In this document: one piece after another, positions 37,587 to 47,687 of the stretch
How positions within the stretch are numbered: position 1 is the first letter of the stretch
Layout: each line of letters opens with the position of its first letter
From: CAWDPQ01 sp963804245
GTDB lineage: Bacteria > Acidobacteriota > Vicinamibacteria > Vicinamibacterales > 2-12-FULL-66-21
Direction: 5' to 3'
NCBI GenBank assembly: GCA_963804245.1
Contig: CAWDPQ010000014.1
Location: 62,001-126,000 of the forward strand
DNA: 64,000 bases
The notes under the pieces: generated by a model
Seen by the model: the letters and a program-made list of their open reading frames with translations, nothing else
Told to the model about the DNA's origin: nothing
Databases searched by the model: none
Made by a program: the position numbers and the translations under genes

Positions 37587-38621
37587 TCACCGGACGACGA
37601 GCCTGAACGCCTGATCAGCGGTGACGCGGCCAATCCGCCAGGCCTCGCAGCCTTCGTCGGCCAACCGCTCGAGTGCGGCACTCGCGGCGCGACCATCTAT
37701 CGAGACGAGAAGGCCTCCGGACGTCTGTGGATCGTGCAGCAGCTGCAGGACATCCGGCGACACCCCGGCGCCGACCTGGACTCCCAGCGCGAAATACTGT
37801 GCATTGGTCCGTCCGCCGCCGGGAAGATTCTGCGCCGCGATCGCGAGAACGCCCTCGAACAGCGGCACCGCGGCCGAATCGATCTCGAGCGTCACACCGC
37901 TCGCCGCCGCCATCGCGGATGCGTGGCCGACGAGACCAAACCCGGTCACGTCGGTACACGCGTGAACTGCCGCACTATCAAGGGATTGCAGCGCCGACGC
38001 TGCAGCCCGGTTCAGGGTCGTCATCGATCGCACCGCGGCCCCGACCAGCGCCTCGGGCGCCCGTTCGAACTTGATCGCCGTGGACACGACGCCCGTGCCC
38101 AGGCGTTTTGTGAGCAGCAGTTCATCTCCCGGACGCGCGCCGGCGTTGGTCCACATCCGATCAGGGCGAACGTCGCCGGTGACCGAATAGCCGAACTTGA
38201 TTTCCGGATCCTGGACCGTATGCCCGCCGAGGAGTGCGACTTCGGCGGTCCGCAGCATCTCGACGCCGCCCGAGAAAATGGCCTTGATGATTCCCCGATC
38301 GACCTCGGTCGGAAACCCGGCGACGGCGAGCGCGGTGAGCGGACGGCCACCCATCGCGTAGATGTCGCTCAGCGCATTGGCGGCCGCAATCTGACCATAG
38401 AGGAAGGGATCATCGACAATTGGCGTGAAGAAGTCGACCGTCTGCACGAGCGCGCGGTCGTCGCTGATCTTGTACACACCCGCATCGTCTCCGGTCCGGT
38501 AGTCAACCAGAACCCGGCCATCTTTCTCGAACGGCAGATCGCCCAGCACCTGGGCGAGCTCACCCGCGGCGAGCTTGCTCGCTCAACCGGCGCAGGCGGA
38601 GTACGACGTCAGTCGCTTCAT
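37587..38621 (-). CDS. selD: selenide, water dikinase (SelD), itself a selenoprotein
   Basis: SelD makes selenophosphate, the Se donor for selenocysteine. With TGA at 38583-38585 read as Sec13, ATG 38621 (AGGAGGT 9 nt upstream) opens a 344-residue protein beginning KRLTSYSACAGUASKLAAGE. The Sec aligns with the catalytic Cys/Sec of other SelD proteins (GAG[C/U]GCK in E. coli and Haemophilus types). The rest is standard: DDAGVYKISDDRALVQTVDFF, NALSDIYAMGG, GGHTVQDPEIKFG. A conventional stop-codon reading would start at GTG 38549 and lose the active site. It lies 29 bp downstream of parB. Confidence 0.93.
38540..38585 (-). promoter_or_regulatory. selenocysteine UGA codon with SECIS-like hairpin in selD
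   Basis: Downstream of the UGA (38583-38585) the message contains CGCCCAGGUGCUGGGCG (38556-38540), a perfect 7-bp stem with a three-base loop. Its apical AGGU resembles the AGGUCU loop of the E. coli fdhF SECIS, at about 32-35 nt after the UGA. A second possible stem, GCGAG/CUCGC, lies directly next to the UGA. Found by eye. Confidence 0.65.
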
Positions 38622-38650
38622 CAACCTTCAACCTCCTGTTTGGGATGGAA

Positions 38651-39505
38651 TCAGCGCTCGGTAAGGTACTCGAACAAGCGCTGTAGTTCGTTTTCGTTCG
38701 TAAAGTCGATCTCGATCTTGCCGCCGCGGCCTTTGCGCACAATGCGGGCGCGAGTGCCCAGCGAGAAGCGCAGCCGATCCTCCGCCGCGCGGGTATGCAC
38801 GTCCTTGGGCTGTTCCACGCGTTTCGCCGCCGGCTCGCCGGCTCTCGCAACGAGCGCTTCGGTTTCGCGCACGGACAGGTGCTTGGCGACCACGTCGCGA
38901 GAAACGCGAAGCTGCGCGGCTTCGTCCGCGAGACCGAGAATCGCGCGCGCGTGGCCCATCGAGAGTGTTCCCGCCGCCAGGTTTTCACGCACCTCGTTTG
39001 GCAGCCGCAGCAAGCGCACGTAATTGGCGATCGACGAACGATCTTTTCCCACGGCCTCGGCAATTTGATCTTGCGTCAGGCCGAGATCGTCGCCGAGGCG
39101 GCGGTAGGCCTGCGCCTCCTCGATCGGGTTCAGATCTTCCCGCTGAATGTTTTCGATCAGTGCAGCAGCGAGCAGCCGATTGTCGGGAATGTCCCGGACG
39201 ACGACGGGGACTTTGAGGAGACCGGCGCGTTGCGACGCACGCCAGCGACGTTCGCCGGCCACGATCTCAAAGCCGCCGTTTTCGGCAGGGCGGACGACGA
39301 TTGGCTGAATCACTCCGTGGGCGCGGATCGATCGCGCCAGATCGTCGATGCGCGCGTCGTCCACCTGGCCGCGCGGCTGGAACGGATTCGGACGCAGCAG
39401 ATCGGTGTCGACATCTAGGCCGCGTTCCACGGTCGGCGCGGCCACCGGCGCGTCGGGAATCAAAGCGCTCAGGCCACGGCCGAGCGCTGGACGTTTGTCA
39501 GCCAT
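38651..39505 (-). CDS. parB: chromosome-partitioning protein ParB
   Basis: A 284-residue CTPase/DNA-binding clamp that loads at parS. N-terminal RPALGRGLSALIPDA, the CTP-binding ParB/Srx domain (FQPRGQVDDARIDDLARSI, VAGERRWRASQRAG), the HTH (LTQDQIAEAVGKDRSSIANY) and a C-terminal dimer domain (GGKIEIDFTNENELQRLF) are all visible. ATG 39505 overlaps the parA stop by 8 bp. Confidence 0.96.
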   Translation of the reverse strand: MADKRPALGRGLSALIPDAPVAAPTVERGLDVDTDLLRPNPFQPRGQVDDARIDDLARSIRAHGVIQPIVVRPAENGGFEIVAGERRWRASQRAGLLKVPVVVRDIPDNRLLAAALIENIQREDLNPIEEAQAYRRLGDDLGLTQDQIAEAVGKDRSSIANYVRLLRLPNEVRENLAAGTLSMGHARAILGLADEAAQLRVSRDVVAKHLSVRETEALVARAGEPAAKRVEQPKDVHTRAAEDRLRFSLGTRARIVRKGRGGKIEIDFTNENELQRLFEYLTER

Positions 39506-40316
39506 GATGCTGCTCCTCGTTAGCGGGGGCCGGAGGTGCGGCGAGGACGTCGCGCGCCAGAAGCTCGCGGGCGAGTGCCAGGTAGGCCTCGGCACCGCGC
39601 GATTTCGCGTCGTAGACGATGGCGGGCAGGCCATGACTGGGCGCTTCGCCGAGGCGGATGTTGCGCGGGATGACCGTCTCGAAAACGCGCTCCTGGAAGA
39701 AGGCGCGGATGTCGCGGGCCACCTGCTGACCGAGGTTCGTGCGATCGTCGTACATCGTCATCAGCACGCCGGCGATGTCGAGGCCGGGATTGAGCGAGCC
39801 GCGGATGCGGCGCAAGGTCGCAATCAGATCGGCGATGCCTTCGAGCGCGAAGTATTCACAGGTGAGCGGGATGAGCACGGCATCGGCGGCGACCAGCGCG
39901 TTGAGCGTGAGCAGCCCCAGCGACGGCGGCGTATCGATGAAGACGTAGTCGAACCGATCGCGCAGGGAGTAGACCAGCGCACGCAGCCGGCGCTCGCGGT
40001 TCTGCATGGTGACGAGCTCGAGCTCCGCGCCGGTGAGGTTGCGATCGGCGGGCACGAGGGACATGCCGTCGACGCGGGTGGGCAACACGAAGGCCCCCGC
40101 ATCGGCAAAGTCGGCGGTCAACGCCTGGTAGACGGTGCCGCCGCTTGCGGTCTGCCCTTTGAGGCCAACGCCGCTCGTCAGGTTGGCCTGCGGATCGACG
40201 TCGATGAGCAGGACGCGCTGTCCGGACAGGCTCAGCGCAGTGCCGAGATTGATCGCGGTTGTGGTCTTGCCGACGCCACCCTTTTGATTGGCGACGGCGA
40301 TGGCACGGGCAGGCAT
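39498..40316 (-). CDS. parA: chromosome-partitioning ATPase ParA (Soj)
   Basis: A 272-residue deviant-Walker ATPase: KGGVGKTTTAINLG, then YVFIDTPPSLGLLTLNALVA. It segregates the ParB-parS complex. ATG 40316 is taken as start; upstream residues are not family-like. A 22-bp palindrome immediately upstream could be an operator. Confidence 0.96.
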   Translation of the reverse strand: MPARAIAVANQKGGVGKTTTAINLGTALSLSGQRVLLIDVDPQANLTSGVGLKGQTASGGTVYQALTADFADAGAFVLPTRVDGMSLVPADRNLTGAELELVTMQNRERRLRALVYSLRDRFDYVFIDTPPSLGLLTLNALVAADAVLIPLTCEYFALEGIADLIATLRRIRGSLNPGLDIAGVLMTMYDDRTNLGQQVARDIRAFFQERVFETVIPRNIRLGEAPSHGLPAIVYDAKSRGAEAYLALARELLARDVLAAPPAPANEEQHHG

Positions 40317-40326
40317 TTGGGCGAAT

Positions 40327-40348
40327 GCCAGAATTGTTGCATTCTGGC
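40327..40348. promoter_or_regulatory. palindrome upstream of parA
   Basis: GCCAGAAT (40327-40334) and ATTCTGGC (40341-40348) form a perfect 8-bp inverted repeat with 6 nt between, 11 bp before the parA start. It is not a parS sequence. It may be an autoregulatory operator or a leader hairpin that affects parA translation. Confidence 0.5.
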
Positions 40349-40399
40349 CAGTGGTGAGGATAGACCGTAACAGCGGCTGGTTCAAGTCAAGGATTTTTC

Positions 40400-40545
40400 G
40401 GGGTCAGATCTTGTTTCTTGCACGGTTTCATCAACCAGCGTTGAATCCTTCGGCTTGGAGAACCCGCGGGAGCACCGCGCCTTGGGCAACCACCGGCGTT
40501 CTTCGTGCCTTGGGGTGCACCTCAGGACGCTGGGGTCAGATCTTG
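40400..40545 (+). repeat. two direct copies of the GGGGTCAGATCTTG element end
   Basis: GGGGTCAGATCTTG occurs at 40400-40413 and 40532-40545 in the same orientation, each followed by a T-rich stretch. The same word bounds the two inverted-repeat elements near 60.9 and 63.3 kb. These are solo ends in the 328-bp parA-parS gap, which holds no gene. Confidence 0.75.
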
Positions 40546-40644
40546 CTTTTTTCCACCGTTCATCAGTTGAGTTCCACTTGAGGATGGAGAACTCACGCCG
40601 GGCGGTACGCCGAACGCCGAACCGAGCCACGAGCCACGAGCAAG

Positions 40645-40660
40645 TGTTCCACGTGGAACA
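40645..40660. promoter_or_regulatory. parS centromere site
   Basis: TGTTCCACGTGGAACA is a perfect 16-bp palindrome that agrees with the bacterial parS consensus (TGTTTCACGTGAAACA), differing by a symmetric T-to-C/A-to-G pair. It lies one base past the rsmG stop and about 330 bp upstream of parA. It is the only copy noticed in the window. Confidence 0.93.
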
Positions 40661-40661
40661 C

Positions 40662-41303
40662 TCACTCGACGCGCCTGAAGACGCTGACCCGGCTGCGCAG
40701 GCTTTCGAGGAGCGGGTAAGTCCCAGTCCAGGCGAGGGGATCGGCGTCAGCCAGAATATTCGGGCCTGATGGACCACGAAACAACAAGGCGACACCGTCA
40801 GGGGCGAGGAATTCCGCGACATCCCGGAGCGCCGACGCCTCAACGCGCAGAGCCCGGATCGACAGAGCCGTGTAGGTGCCGCGATGCCCAGTGCCGGCGA
40901 GCAGGTCCTCGTAGCGAGCCGTCTCCACCAGCGCTCGCGGAAGTTCAAGGACACGGACGGCCTCGCGGAGGAAGGCCGCTTTCCGCGCCTTGGTCTCCAC
41001 CATCATCAGGTCGAGGTCCGGGCGCGCCAACGCCAGGGGAATTGCCGGCGATCCCCCACCTGATCCCAGATCGATCAGCCGACCCGAACCTGGTGGGACA
41101 TGTCGGAGGCCCGCCAAAGGCTCGATCAGCAACCTGTCGATCGCGTCGTCTGTATCGCGGAGCGACGTCAGGTTGATCTTGCGATTCCAGCGGAAAAGCA
41201 GCTCGAGAAAGGTGGAGAGTCGATCGCCGAGCGGGCCGGGCAGCGGAACGTCCGCTTTGGCAGCGCGCCGGATCAGGCGTCCTCGAGTGTCGCGCGCACC
41301 CAC
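40662..41303 (-). CDS. rsmG: 16S rRNA (guanine-N7) methyltransferase RsmG
   Basis: A 213-residue SAM methyltransferase modifying G527 of 16S rRNA. FLELLFRWNRKINLTSLRD start, SAM loop LIDLGSGGGSPAIPLA, and KARKAAFLREAVR are typical GidB motifs. Position between mnmG and parA is the classical origin order. Confidence 0.94.
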   Translation of the reverse strand: MGARDTRGRLIRRAAKADVPLPGPLGDRLSTFLELLFRWNRKINLTSLRDTDDAIDRLLIEPLAGLRHVPPGSGRLIDLGSGGGSPAIPLALARPDLDLMMVETKARKAAFLREAVRVLELPRALVETARYEDLLAGTGHRGTYTALSIRALRVEASALRDVAEFLAPDGVALLFRGPSGPNILADADPLAWTGTYPLLESLRSRVSVFRRVE

Positions 41304-41315
41304 GGTCGCAGCGTA

Positions 41316-43164
41316 TCAGACGTCAGCCGGCGGGCGATCGAGATATGCGGCGATTACGGCGACGGCCGCTGGAGTGACGCCGGGGACGCGTCCGGCCTGG
41401 CCGAGCGTGGAAGGCTGGACCTGCGTCAGGCGATCCACGACCTCGCGGGAGAGCCCGGGCACTCCCTTGAATCGAAAGTGCGGGGGAATCCGTCGGCCGC
41501 CTTGCCGTTGCTGTCGATCGACTGCGGCTATCTGCCGGCGGATGTAGCCCTCGGTACTTGACATCGGTTTCCACGCTGGCGAGGTCGAGAGCGCCACTGA
41601 TCGCGTCGACTTCGAGCGGGACTTGACCCCGAGCGACGAGATCCGCGAGCGACACACCCGGCTGCTTGAGCGCACGAGAAGCCGGAACGATCTGCCCCGC
41701 GATCCGCACGGACGCCCCGCGGACAACCTGGGAATTCCTTTCGAATCGCATCCGGCGTCGCTCGAACACCTCCCACCGCGCGTCGTCAACCAGACCCACG
41801 GCCCGACCCTTGGACGTGAGGCGCAGATCCGCATTGTCGATCCGGAGCAGCAGCCGGTGCTCGGCCCGCGAGGTGAACATTCGATAAGGCTCGAGGCACC
41901 CCTTGGTGGTGAGGTCGTCTATCAAAATCCCGATGTAGGCCTCGTCGCGCCTGAGGACAAATGCGGGAGCACCAGTGGCCGAGTTCGCGGCGTTCAGCCC
42001 GGCGATGATCCCTTGCGCCGCTGCTTCTTCGTATCCCGAGGTGCCGTTGATCTGGCCGGCCAGGAAGAGACCAGGAACGCGGTGCGCCTCGAGCGACAGG
42101 CTCAACTCCGTCGGCTGGATGAAGTCGTACTCCACGGCATATCCCGGGCGCAGCATCTCCGCCTCTTCGAGCCCGGGCAACGCGTGAACGAGCTCGCGCT
42201 GCACGTCGGCGGGGAGGCTCATCGAGAAGCCGTTGACGTAGATCTCGTCGGCGTCCACACCCTCCGGCTCCAGGAAGATCTGGTGCCGCTCGCGGTGCGG
42301 GAATCGCATGACCTTGTCTTCGAGCGACGGACAGTAGCGTGGGCCAATGCCGCAGATCTGCCCGTTGAAGAGCGGTGACTGGCCGATGTTCGCCCGCACC
42401 AGATCGTGAACGCGATCGGTCGTATAGAGCAGATGACAAGGTATCTGCATCCGTTGGATGCAGCGCGTCACGAACGAGAAGGGGACTGGCGGATCGTCGC
42501 CACGCTCCTCGGGAAAGCGTGAAAAGTCGATGCTTCGCTTGCTCAGTCGCGGCGGAGTACCAGTCTTCAGTCGGCCCATGCGAAAGCCGAATCCTCTGAG
42601 CGATTCGGCGAGCTCGTGGGAAGGCGGTTCGCCTGCGCGCCCGGAGGGCCGCTGTTCGGGACCTATGTGGACGAGGCCGTTCAGGAACGTTCCCGTCGTG
42701 ATGACGAGTGCTCGACACGAAAACCGCTCGCCGGTTTCCATCGCCAGGCCGCTGACGCGTCCGCCATCCGTCAGCACACGTGCGGCTTTGCCGAAAATCC
42801 ACTGAATTCTCGGTTCCGCCACCAGGGCCTGGCGCACCCAAGCGGAATAAGCGCGCTTGTCAGCCTGCGCCCGCGGCGACCAGACCGCTGGACCGCGGCT
42901 TCGGTTGAGGAGCTTGAACTGAATGCCCGTGGCATCGATAGCCAGGCCCATGAGGCCGCCGAGCGCATCGACCTCGCGCACGAGGTGCCCCTTGGCCGTG
43001 CCGCCAACCGCCGGATTGCACGGCATGTGGGCAACGGTGGCGTCCGAGAGCGTGCAAATCGCCACGGATCGGCCGAGACGGGCGGCGGCCCACGCTGCCT
43101 CCACTCCTGCGTGGCCGGCGCCGATGACGATCACGTCGAAGCCGCTATCGGTGAGGATTTTCAT
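41316..43164 (-). CDS. mnmG: tRNA uridine-5-carboxymethylaminomethyl enzyme MnmG (apparent frameshift)
   Basis: The FAD enzyme partners MnmE to modify tRNA wobble U34. FAD motif GAGHAGVEAAWAAARLG, catalytic-region CNPAVGGTAKGHLVREVDAL and the GLFLAGQINGTSGYEEAAAQG motif are intact. One extra base at 41553-41554 (ctcGGTACttg) breaks the C-terminal helical domain. Removing it gives DVKYEGYIRRQIAAVDR and 615 residues, ending 12 bp before rsmG. Confidence 0.94.
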
Positions 43165-43178
43165 CTTTGTATTACAAA

Positions 43179-44532
43179 CTACTTTCCTATGCAGAACCTG
43201 TCGAAGATGGCGTGCACCACCGCATCCGGCGCGCGACGACCGGTGACTTCCTCGAGAAGCGCGCGCGCCTCGTGGATGTCGGCAAGCAGAAACTCCTCGG
43301 GAATCGCGCTACGCGCGCCATCGCGCGCACGGCCGAGCGCGGCATGCGCATCGCTCAACAGCGCAGCATGTCGACGATTGGTGATCGCCGGTACATCGCG
43401 CTCGAGCGTTGAGGCATGCATGACGCACAAAATCTCCCGCCGCAGCCTGTCGACGCCGTCGCCGGTGATCGCAGACACGTTCACGACGGGCTCTCCCACG
43501 TCCTCTTCGTTCCACGCGCGTGCCAGATCGCACTTGTTGGCGATGACGACGCGTGGCGATCCTGCAGTCTGGTCGAGCAAACGGCGATCGTCGGATGTGA
43601 CAGGCCGCGACGCATCCAGCACCACGAGCGTCACGGCTGCCACCTGCCGCGCGCCTTCCGCGCGAGCGATGCCCTCCGCTTCGATGGCGTCTCCCGGAAA
43701 CTCACGTACCCCGGCCGTGTCGACCAGCGTGACGGCGACACCGCCGATGTCGACGACTTCCGTCAGCAGATCGCGCGTAGTGCCCGGGACGTCGGTCACG
43801 ATCGCTCGCCCCGCACCAGCCAGTCGATTGAACAGCGACGACTTTCCCGTGTTCGGGCGACCGGCAATCACCGCGTGCACGCCGTCGCGGATCAACGTTC
43901 CACGGCGAGCATCGTCGAGCAGCAGCGTCGATTGCGGAGCAGATGGTTTCGAGCTCGTCACCCGCCGTCGCGTGATCGATGAAGTGGTAGCCCTCGGCGG
44001 GGAAGTCCAACGATGCCTCCAGCCGCGCCGTGAGATCGAACAGCATCTCTTCGATCGATCGGATGCGCGCCGTCAGCGTCCCCTCGAGCTGATCGAATGC
44101 CGCGCGCGCCTGCGCCGGCGTCACCGCATCGATCAGATCCCGAACCGCCTCGGCCTGCACCAGGTCGATTCGGCCATTGAGGAAAGCGCGGAGCGTGAAC
44201 TCGCCGGGCTCGGCTGCTCTGGCGCCGGCCGCCATCGCCGAATCGATAATCTGGTGGAGGAGCACGGGACTTCCGTGCGCGCTGATCTCCACGACGTCTT
44301 CGCCGGTATACGAATGCGGAGCCGGAAAGCTGGTCACGAGAACCTGGTCAATCGCGCCACATCGACCGGCCACGCGCGCCAGCGTGGCCCGTCGCGCCTC
44401 GAACGGCGTCGCACATGTCGTCAGCACCCCGGCGACACGTGCTGCGTCGGGCCCGCTCAGTCGAACGACGCCAATCCCGCCCCGGCCTGGCGGCGTGGCA
44501 ATCGCAACGATGGTATCGGAGGGGTCGAACAT
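43179..44532 (-). CDS. mnmE: tRNA modification GTPase MnmE (apparent frameshift)
   Basis: The N-terminal folate-binding domain (FDPSDTIVAIATPPGRGGIG, SYTGEDVVEISAHGS), G domain (GRPNTGKSSLFNRLAG, DTAG, NKCD) and C-terminal FCIGK motif with the key cysteine are present. A single extra base near 43915-43930 splits the ORF before the G domain. Correcting it gives AIDALLLDDARRG-like continuity and about 450 residues. It forms a complex with MnmG, the next gene, 14 bp away. Confidence 0.94.
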
Positions 44533-44535
44533 TGG

Positions 44536-44642
44536 CCTCTGGAGATCAGGAGACCACAGCTTCTCTACAGAGTTAGGAGGTCAGGAGAAAATGTCCATGA
44601 CTCCTGATCTTCTGATCTCCTGTTAAGTCACTCCTGATCTCC
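44536..44642. repeat. GATCAGGAG/CTCCTGATC repeat cluster between jag and mnmE
   Basis: Several copies of CTCCTGATCT and its complement (GATCAGGAG, GTCAGGAG) fill the gap, giving multiple possible hairpins. No gene is seen. It could weaken or stop transcription between jag and mnmE. Confidence 0.65.
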
Positions 44643-44653
44643 GGTCCCGGAAT

Positions 44654-45106
44654 TTACCGGCGAACCGAAATGATCACCGTCTTCAGAAAAGCATCCCCGA
44701 TGCTCTCCGACGACAGCTGCGGATCCTCGGCGACGGTCAGGTGCACCAGCCGCCGGGCATAAGGGTTGAGCGGCCCCATTTCCTGCGGCGCTCCCGACGA
44801 CTTGGCTTTGTCCATCATGAAGCGGGCCATCTGTTTCAGCTCCGCATCTTTTGCCTTTCGATAATCGAGGCAATCGACGACAAACGTGCGGTCGTCCTTC
44901 AGCTCCCGCCGGAACGCCGTGTTGACGATGTGCTGAAGCGCGTCGAGCGCCTCGGCGCGCCTGCGCAGCAGCACTTCACCCGCGTCGCCGGTCAGCTCGA
45001 TACGGACGCTGTCTGGCGTCTCGACCAGTTCGATGTCGAGGGGCACGCCCATCGCTTCGAGCGTGCGCTGCAGGAAGTCTCGAACGCGATCGTTCAGCTC
45101 CGCCAT
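44654..45106 (-). CDS. jag: KH-R3H RNA-binding protein Jag/KhpB
   Basis: 150 residues with a KH domain (DSVRIELTGDAGEVLLRRRAEALDALQHIVN) and an R3H domain (NPYARRLVHLTVAED). The N-terminal Jag_N domain of Firmicutes is absent. The ATG overlaps the yidC stop (TAATG), the normal order being yidC-jag. Confidence 0.9.
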   Translation of the reverse strand: MAELNDRVRDFLQRTLEAMGVPLDIELVETPDSVRIELTGDAGEVLLRRRAEALDALQHIVNTAFRRELKDDRTFVVDCLDYRKAKDAELKQMARFMMDKAKSSGAPQEMGPLNPYARRLVHLTVAEDPQLSSESIGDAFLKTVIISVRR

Positions 45107-46846
45107 TACTTCCGCTCCTTCGCCGCCGGGCTCTTACCCGCGCCCGCGCTCTTGACGCGGCGCTCAGCCGGCGGACGCACGGCACGCTGCTGCGCCGGCC
45201 CAATCAGGCGATTCGTCAACGCCTGCTGACCGATGGCCCACAGGTTACTGACCGTCCAGTACAGAACCAGCCCGCTCGGCGCCCAGATGAACATCGTCAT
45301 GAAGATGAGCGGCATGAACAGCATCATCTTCTGCTGCGTCGGATCGCCGGTGGCCGGCGCCATCTTGGTCTGGACGAACTGCGTGGCGCCCATGACAACC
45401 GGCGTGATGAACCAGGGATCGTAGACCGAGAGGTCCTTGATCCAACCGATGAACGGCGCACCGCGCAGCTCGATCGCCACCGACAGCATTGCGTAGAACG
45501 CAAACAGCACCGGCATCGTCAGCAGCATGGGGACACAGCCGCTCGCCGGATTCACTCCGCGCTCGCGGTACAGGTTCATCAACTCCACGTTCATCTTCTG
45601 GCGGGCCGGATCGCTCATCTTCAGCTTCGCGTAGCGATCCTGGATCGCCTTCACTTCGGGCTGAAGCTCCTGCATCTTGCGCATGGAAACGACGCTCTTG
45701 TGGCGCAGCGGGAACATGGCCAGGTTGATGAGCACGGTGAGCGCGATGATCGAGAACCCGTAGTTGCCGATGTAGCCGTTGACCCACTTCAATGCGCGCA
45801 ACAGCGGGACGACGAGCCAGGAGAACATTCCGAAATCGATGGCGCGCACGAGGTCGCGATCGATCGCGGCCAGAACGTCGAAATCCTTGGGTCCGAAGAA
45901 GAATCGCGCGCTGACTGCGGCTTCGGATGCGTCGATCGACCACGACACGAATTGCAGTCCCTGCTCTCGATCCCTCAACCGGCACGGGCACTGGTTCGTA
46001 CTGCACGCGGATCGGCTCGGTTGGAGACAGCTCCGCGGCCAGGAAGTAGTGATCGTCGACACCAACGAATCCGAGCCGCCCTTCGAGGCTCTTGGTGCTT
46101 CTGAATGTCGTTGAAGCCGACGCGTGTCACCTTGCGGTCGCGATAGAAGATCGGCTGCGACGATGGGGCGTACGTCATCCCGCTCGACACGGCGCCGGTT
46201 CCAAGCGCCGGGCCCCATTGGATCGTCGAGTTCAGCGGCGCGCCGTTCTTGGTGACTGATGCCGAGACCTCGACGACGTAGGGGTGACCGGCGTGAAGCT
46301 GAACTCCTTCCGCGCCGTCAAGCCGGATGCGTCGCTGTAATCGAAAGCAGAGATCTGGCCGGCGGGCGGCTGTCGACGTCTGATTCGCCGCTCGGTTTGA
46401 ACAAAGCCTTGCAAAGCGTTGCGTCGATCGCCGGATCGCCAACCGAAGAGCGAAAACGGTTTCGGCTGTCCGGGCGTCGGCACCGAAGGCACCAGGTCGA
46501 GAGGCTGGCCGGAAGAATCCAGGTATCGCTTCAGACGCCAGTGCTTGAGGACGCCGCCGCGAGTCGAAAAGACAGCCTGCACTTCGGCGGCCGTCAACGG
46601 GAATATCCCGTTCGGCAGTGTCGTGAACGAGAGCCTCGGCGGCGGGCGCGACATTCGCGGGCGCAGGCGCTTCGGCGGTCGGAGGCACTTGTGCGGTCTG
46701 CCCCGACACAGCAGGCGCCGGGGGGCGGCCGGACGCGTCGCCGCGGCGTTCGGACGACGGGCCGGTTCCGGAGCAGGAAACAAGGCCTGGTATCCGTACA
46801 GGACGACGAAGGAAAGAACGACTGCCAGCAGGACTCGCTTTTCCAT
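45106..46846 (-). CDS. yidC: membrane protein insertase YidC (multiple apparent frameshifts)
   Basis: The N-terminal helix LLAVVLSFVVLYGYQALF is in place. The periplasmic beta domain (AEVQAVFSTRGGVLKHWRL, ISAFDYSDASGLTARKEF, YVVEVSASVTKNG) appears in changing frames. The insertase core is intact from about 45980 (FGMFSWLVVPLLRALKWVNGY, YGFSIIALTVLINLAMFPL, SGCVPMLLTMPVLFAFYAML). Seven frame changes lie between about 46725 and 45985; one fits a lost C in a six-C run. Both insertions and deletions are needed. Corrected length is near 579 residues. An essential gene is unlikely to be truly this broken. Confidence 0.88.
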
Positions 46847-46851
46847 CGGCG

Positions 46852-47094
46852 TCAGGCGCGCGGCCGCGGGGCCGGAACGGGATCAACGCCAGCGCCGCCG
46901 AGTGGGTGACATCGAGCCAGGCGCGTCGCGGCCATCCAGACCCCGCGGACGACGCCGTGGCGTCGAATCGCCTCGGCCGCATAGTCCGAACACGACGGGA
47001 GGAAGCGGCACGATCCGGCGAAGAGGGGCGACAACAGCAGTTTGTAGGTGCGGAGCGCCGCAAGCGCGAGACGTTGAGCCGGAGTCAGTTGCAC
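46852..47094 (-). CDS. yidD: membrane protein insertion efficiency factor YidD
   Basis: 80 residues: TYKLLLSPLFAGSCRFLPSC and SDYAAEAIRRHGVVRGVW match the YidD signature (YKxxxSPxxxxxCRFxPSCSxYA). GTG 47094, five bases after the rnpA stop, is used because upstream sequence encodes rnpA in another frame. Confidence 0.9.
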   Translation of the reverse strand: MQLTPAQRLALAALRTYKLLLSPLFAGSCRFLPSCSDYAAEAIRRHGVVRGVWMAATRLARCHPLGGAGVDPVPAPRPRA

Positions 47095-47098
47095 GAGA

Positions 47099-47464
47099 TC
47101 ACCGTTCGGCGGCCGCGAGACGCGCGGCCGCTCGGCGGCAGGCGCCTCGGAAGTCGTCCTCGAGGCTCGTGAACACAGCATCGAACAGCTCGCGCCGGGG
47201 AATCACGAGGATGTCCACCGGGCGTCCTGCCTGCGGCGGATGATGACGGAAAAGCTCTCGAATCAGACGCTTAGCTCTATTTCTGGCGACCGAGCCGCCA
47301 AGTTTCTTCGAGGCGACGATTCCCAGGCGACTCCGCGTGCCGGGAGCCGGCGCGACGAGCAGCGTCAGGTAACGGCCGTGAACCCGTACGCCGCGGTCGA
47401 AGACCTTTTGAAATTCTACGCGGCGGCGGACGCGCCGGGTCCGGTCAAAACGCCCGGTCAACAT
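47099..47464 (-). CDS. rnpA: ribonuclease P protein component
   Basis: 121 residues: FQKVFDRGVRVHGRYLTLLV and the basic RNA-binding motif ARNRAKRLIRELFR (RNR motif). It binds the RNase P RNA to mature tRNA 5' ends. It follows rpmH by 36 bp. Confidence 0.93.
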   Translation of the reverse strand: MLTGRFDRTRRVRRRVEFQKVFDRGVRVHGRYLTLLVAPAPGTRSRLGIVASKKLGGSVARNRAKRLIRELFRHHPPQAGRPVDILVIPRRELFDAVFTSLEDDFRGACRRAAARLAAAER

Positions 47465-47500
47465 GACGGAGGGGCGGTTAACCTGGACCGCCCCCGGTGC

Positions 47501-47641
47501 CTACGACGAAACCGTCAGGCGCTTGCGTCCCTTGGCCCGGCGGCGCTTGAGGACGAGCCGGCCCTTTTTCGTGCTCATGCGCACCAGAAAGCCGTGCGTG
47601 CGCTTGCGGCGCCGGCGGTTGGGCTGGAACGTACGCTTCAT
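47501..47641 (-). CDS. rpmH: 50S ribosomal protein L34
   Basis: A 46-residue gene whose start MKRTFQPNRRRRKRTHGF and end RAKGRKRLTVSS are unmistakable L34. A strong sigma-70-type promoter lies 47 bp upstream. It is the first gene of the long minus-strand origin operon. Confidence 0.97.
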   Translation of the reverse strand: MKRTFQPNRRRRKRTHGFLVRMSTKKGRLVLKRRRAKGRKRLTVSS

Positions 47642-47687
47642 GATGTCGGATCCCCTGCGGTCAACAGCTACGTGCGGAGAAACCTAA

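Noticed and set aside
45106..46846. yidC as a true pseudogene
   Set aside because: YidC is essential, all fragments keep conserved residues, and one break fits a miscounted C run.
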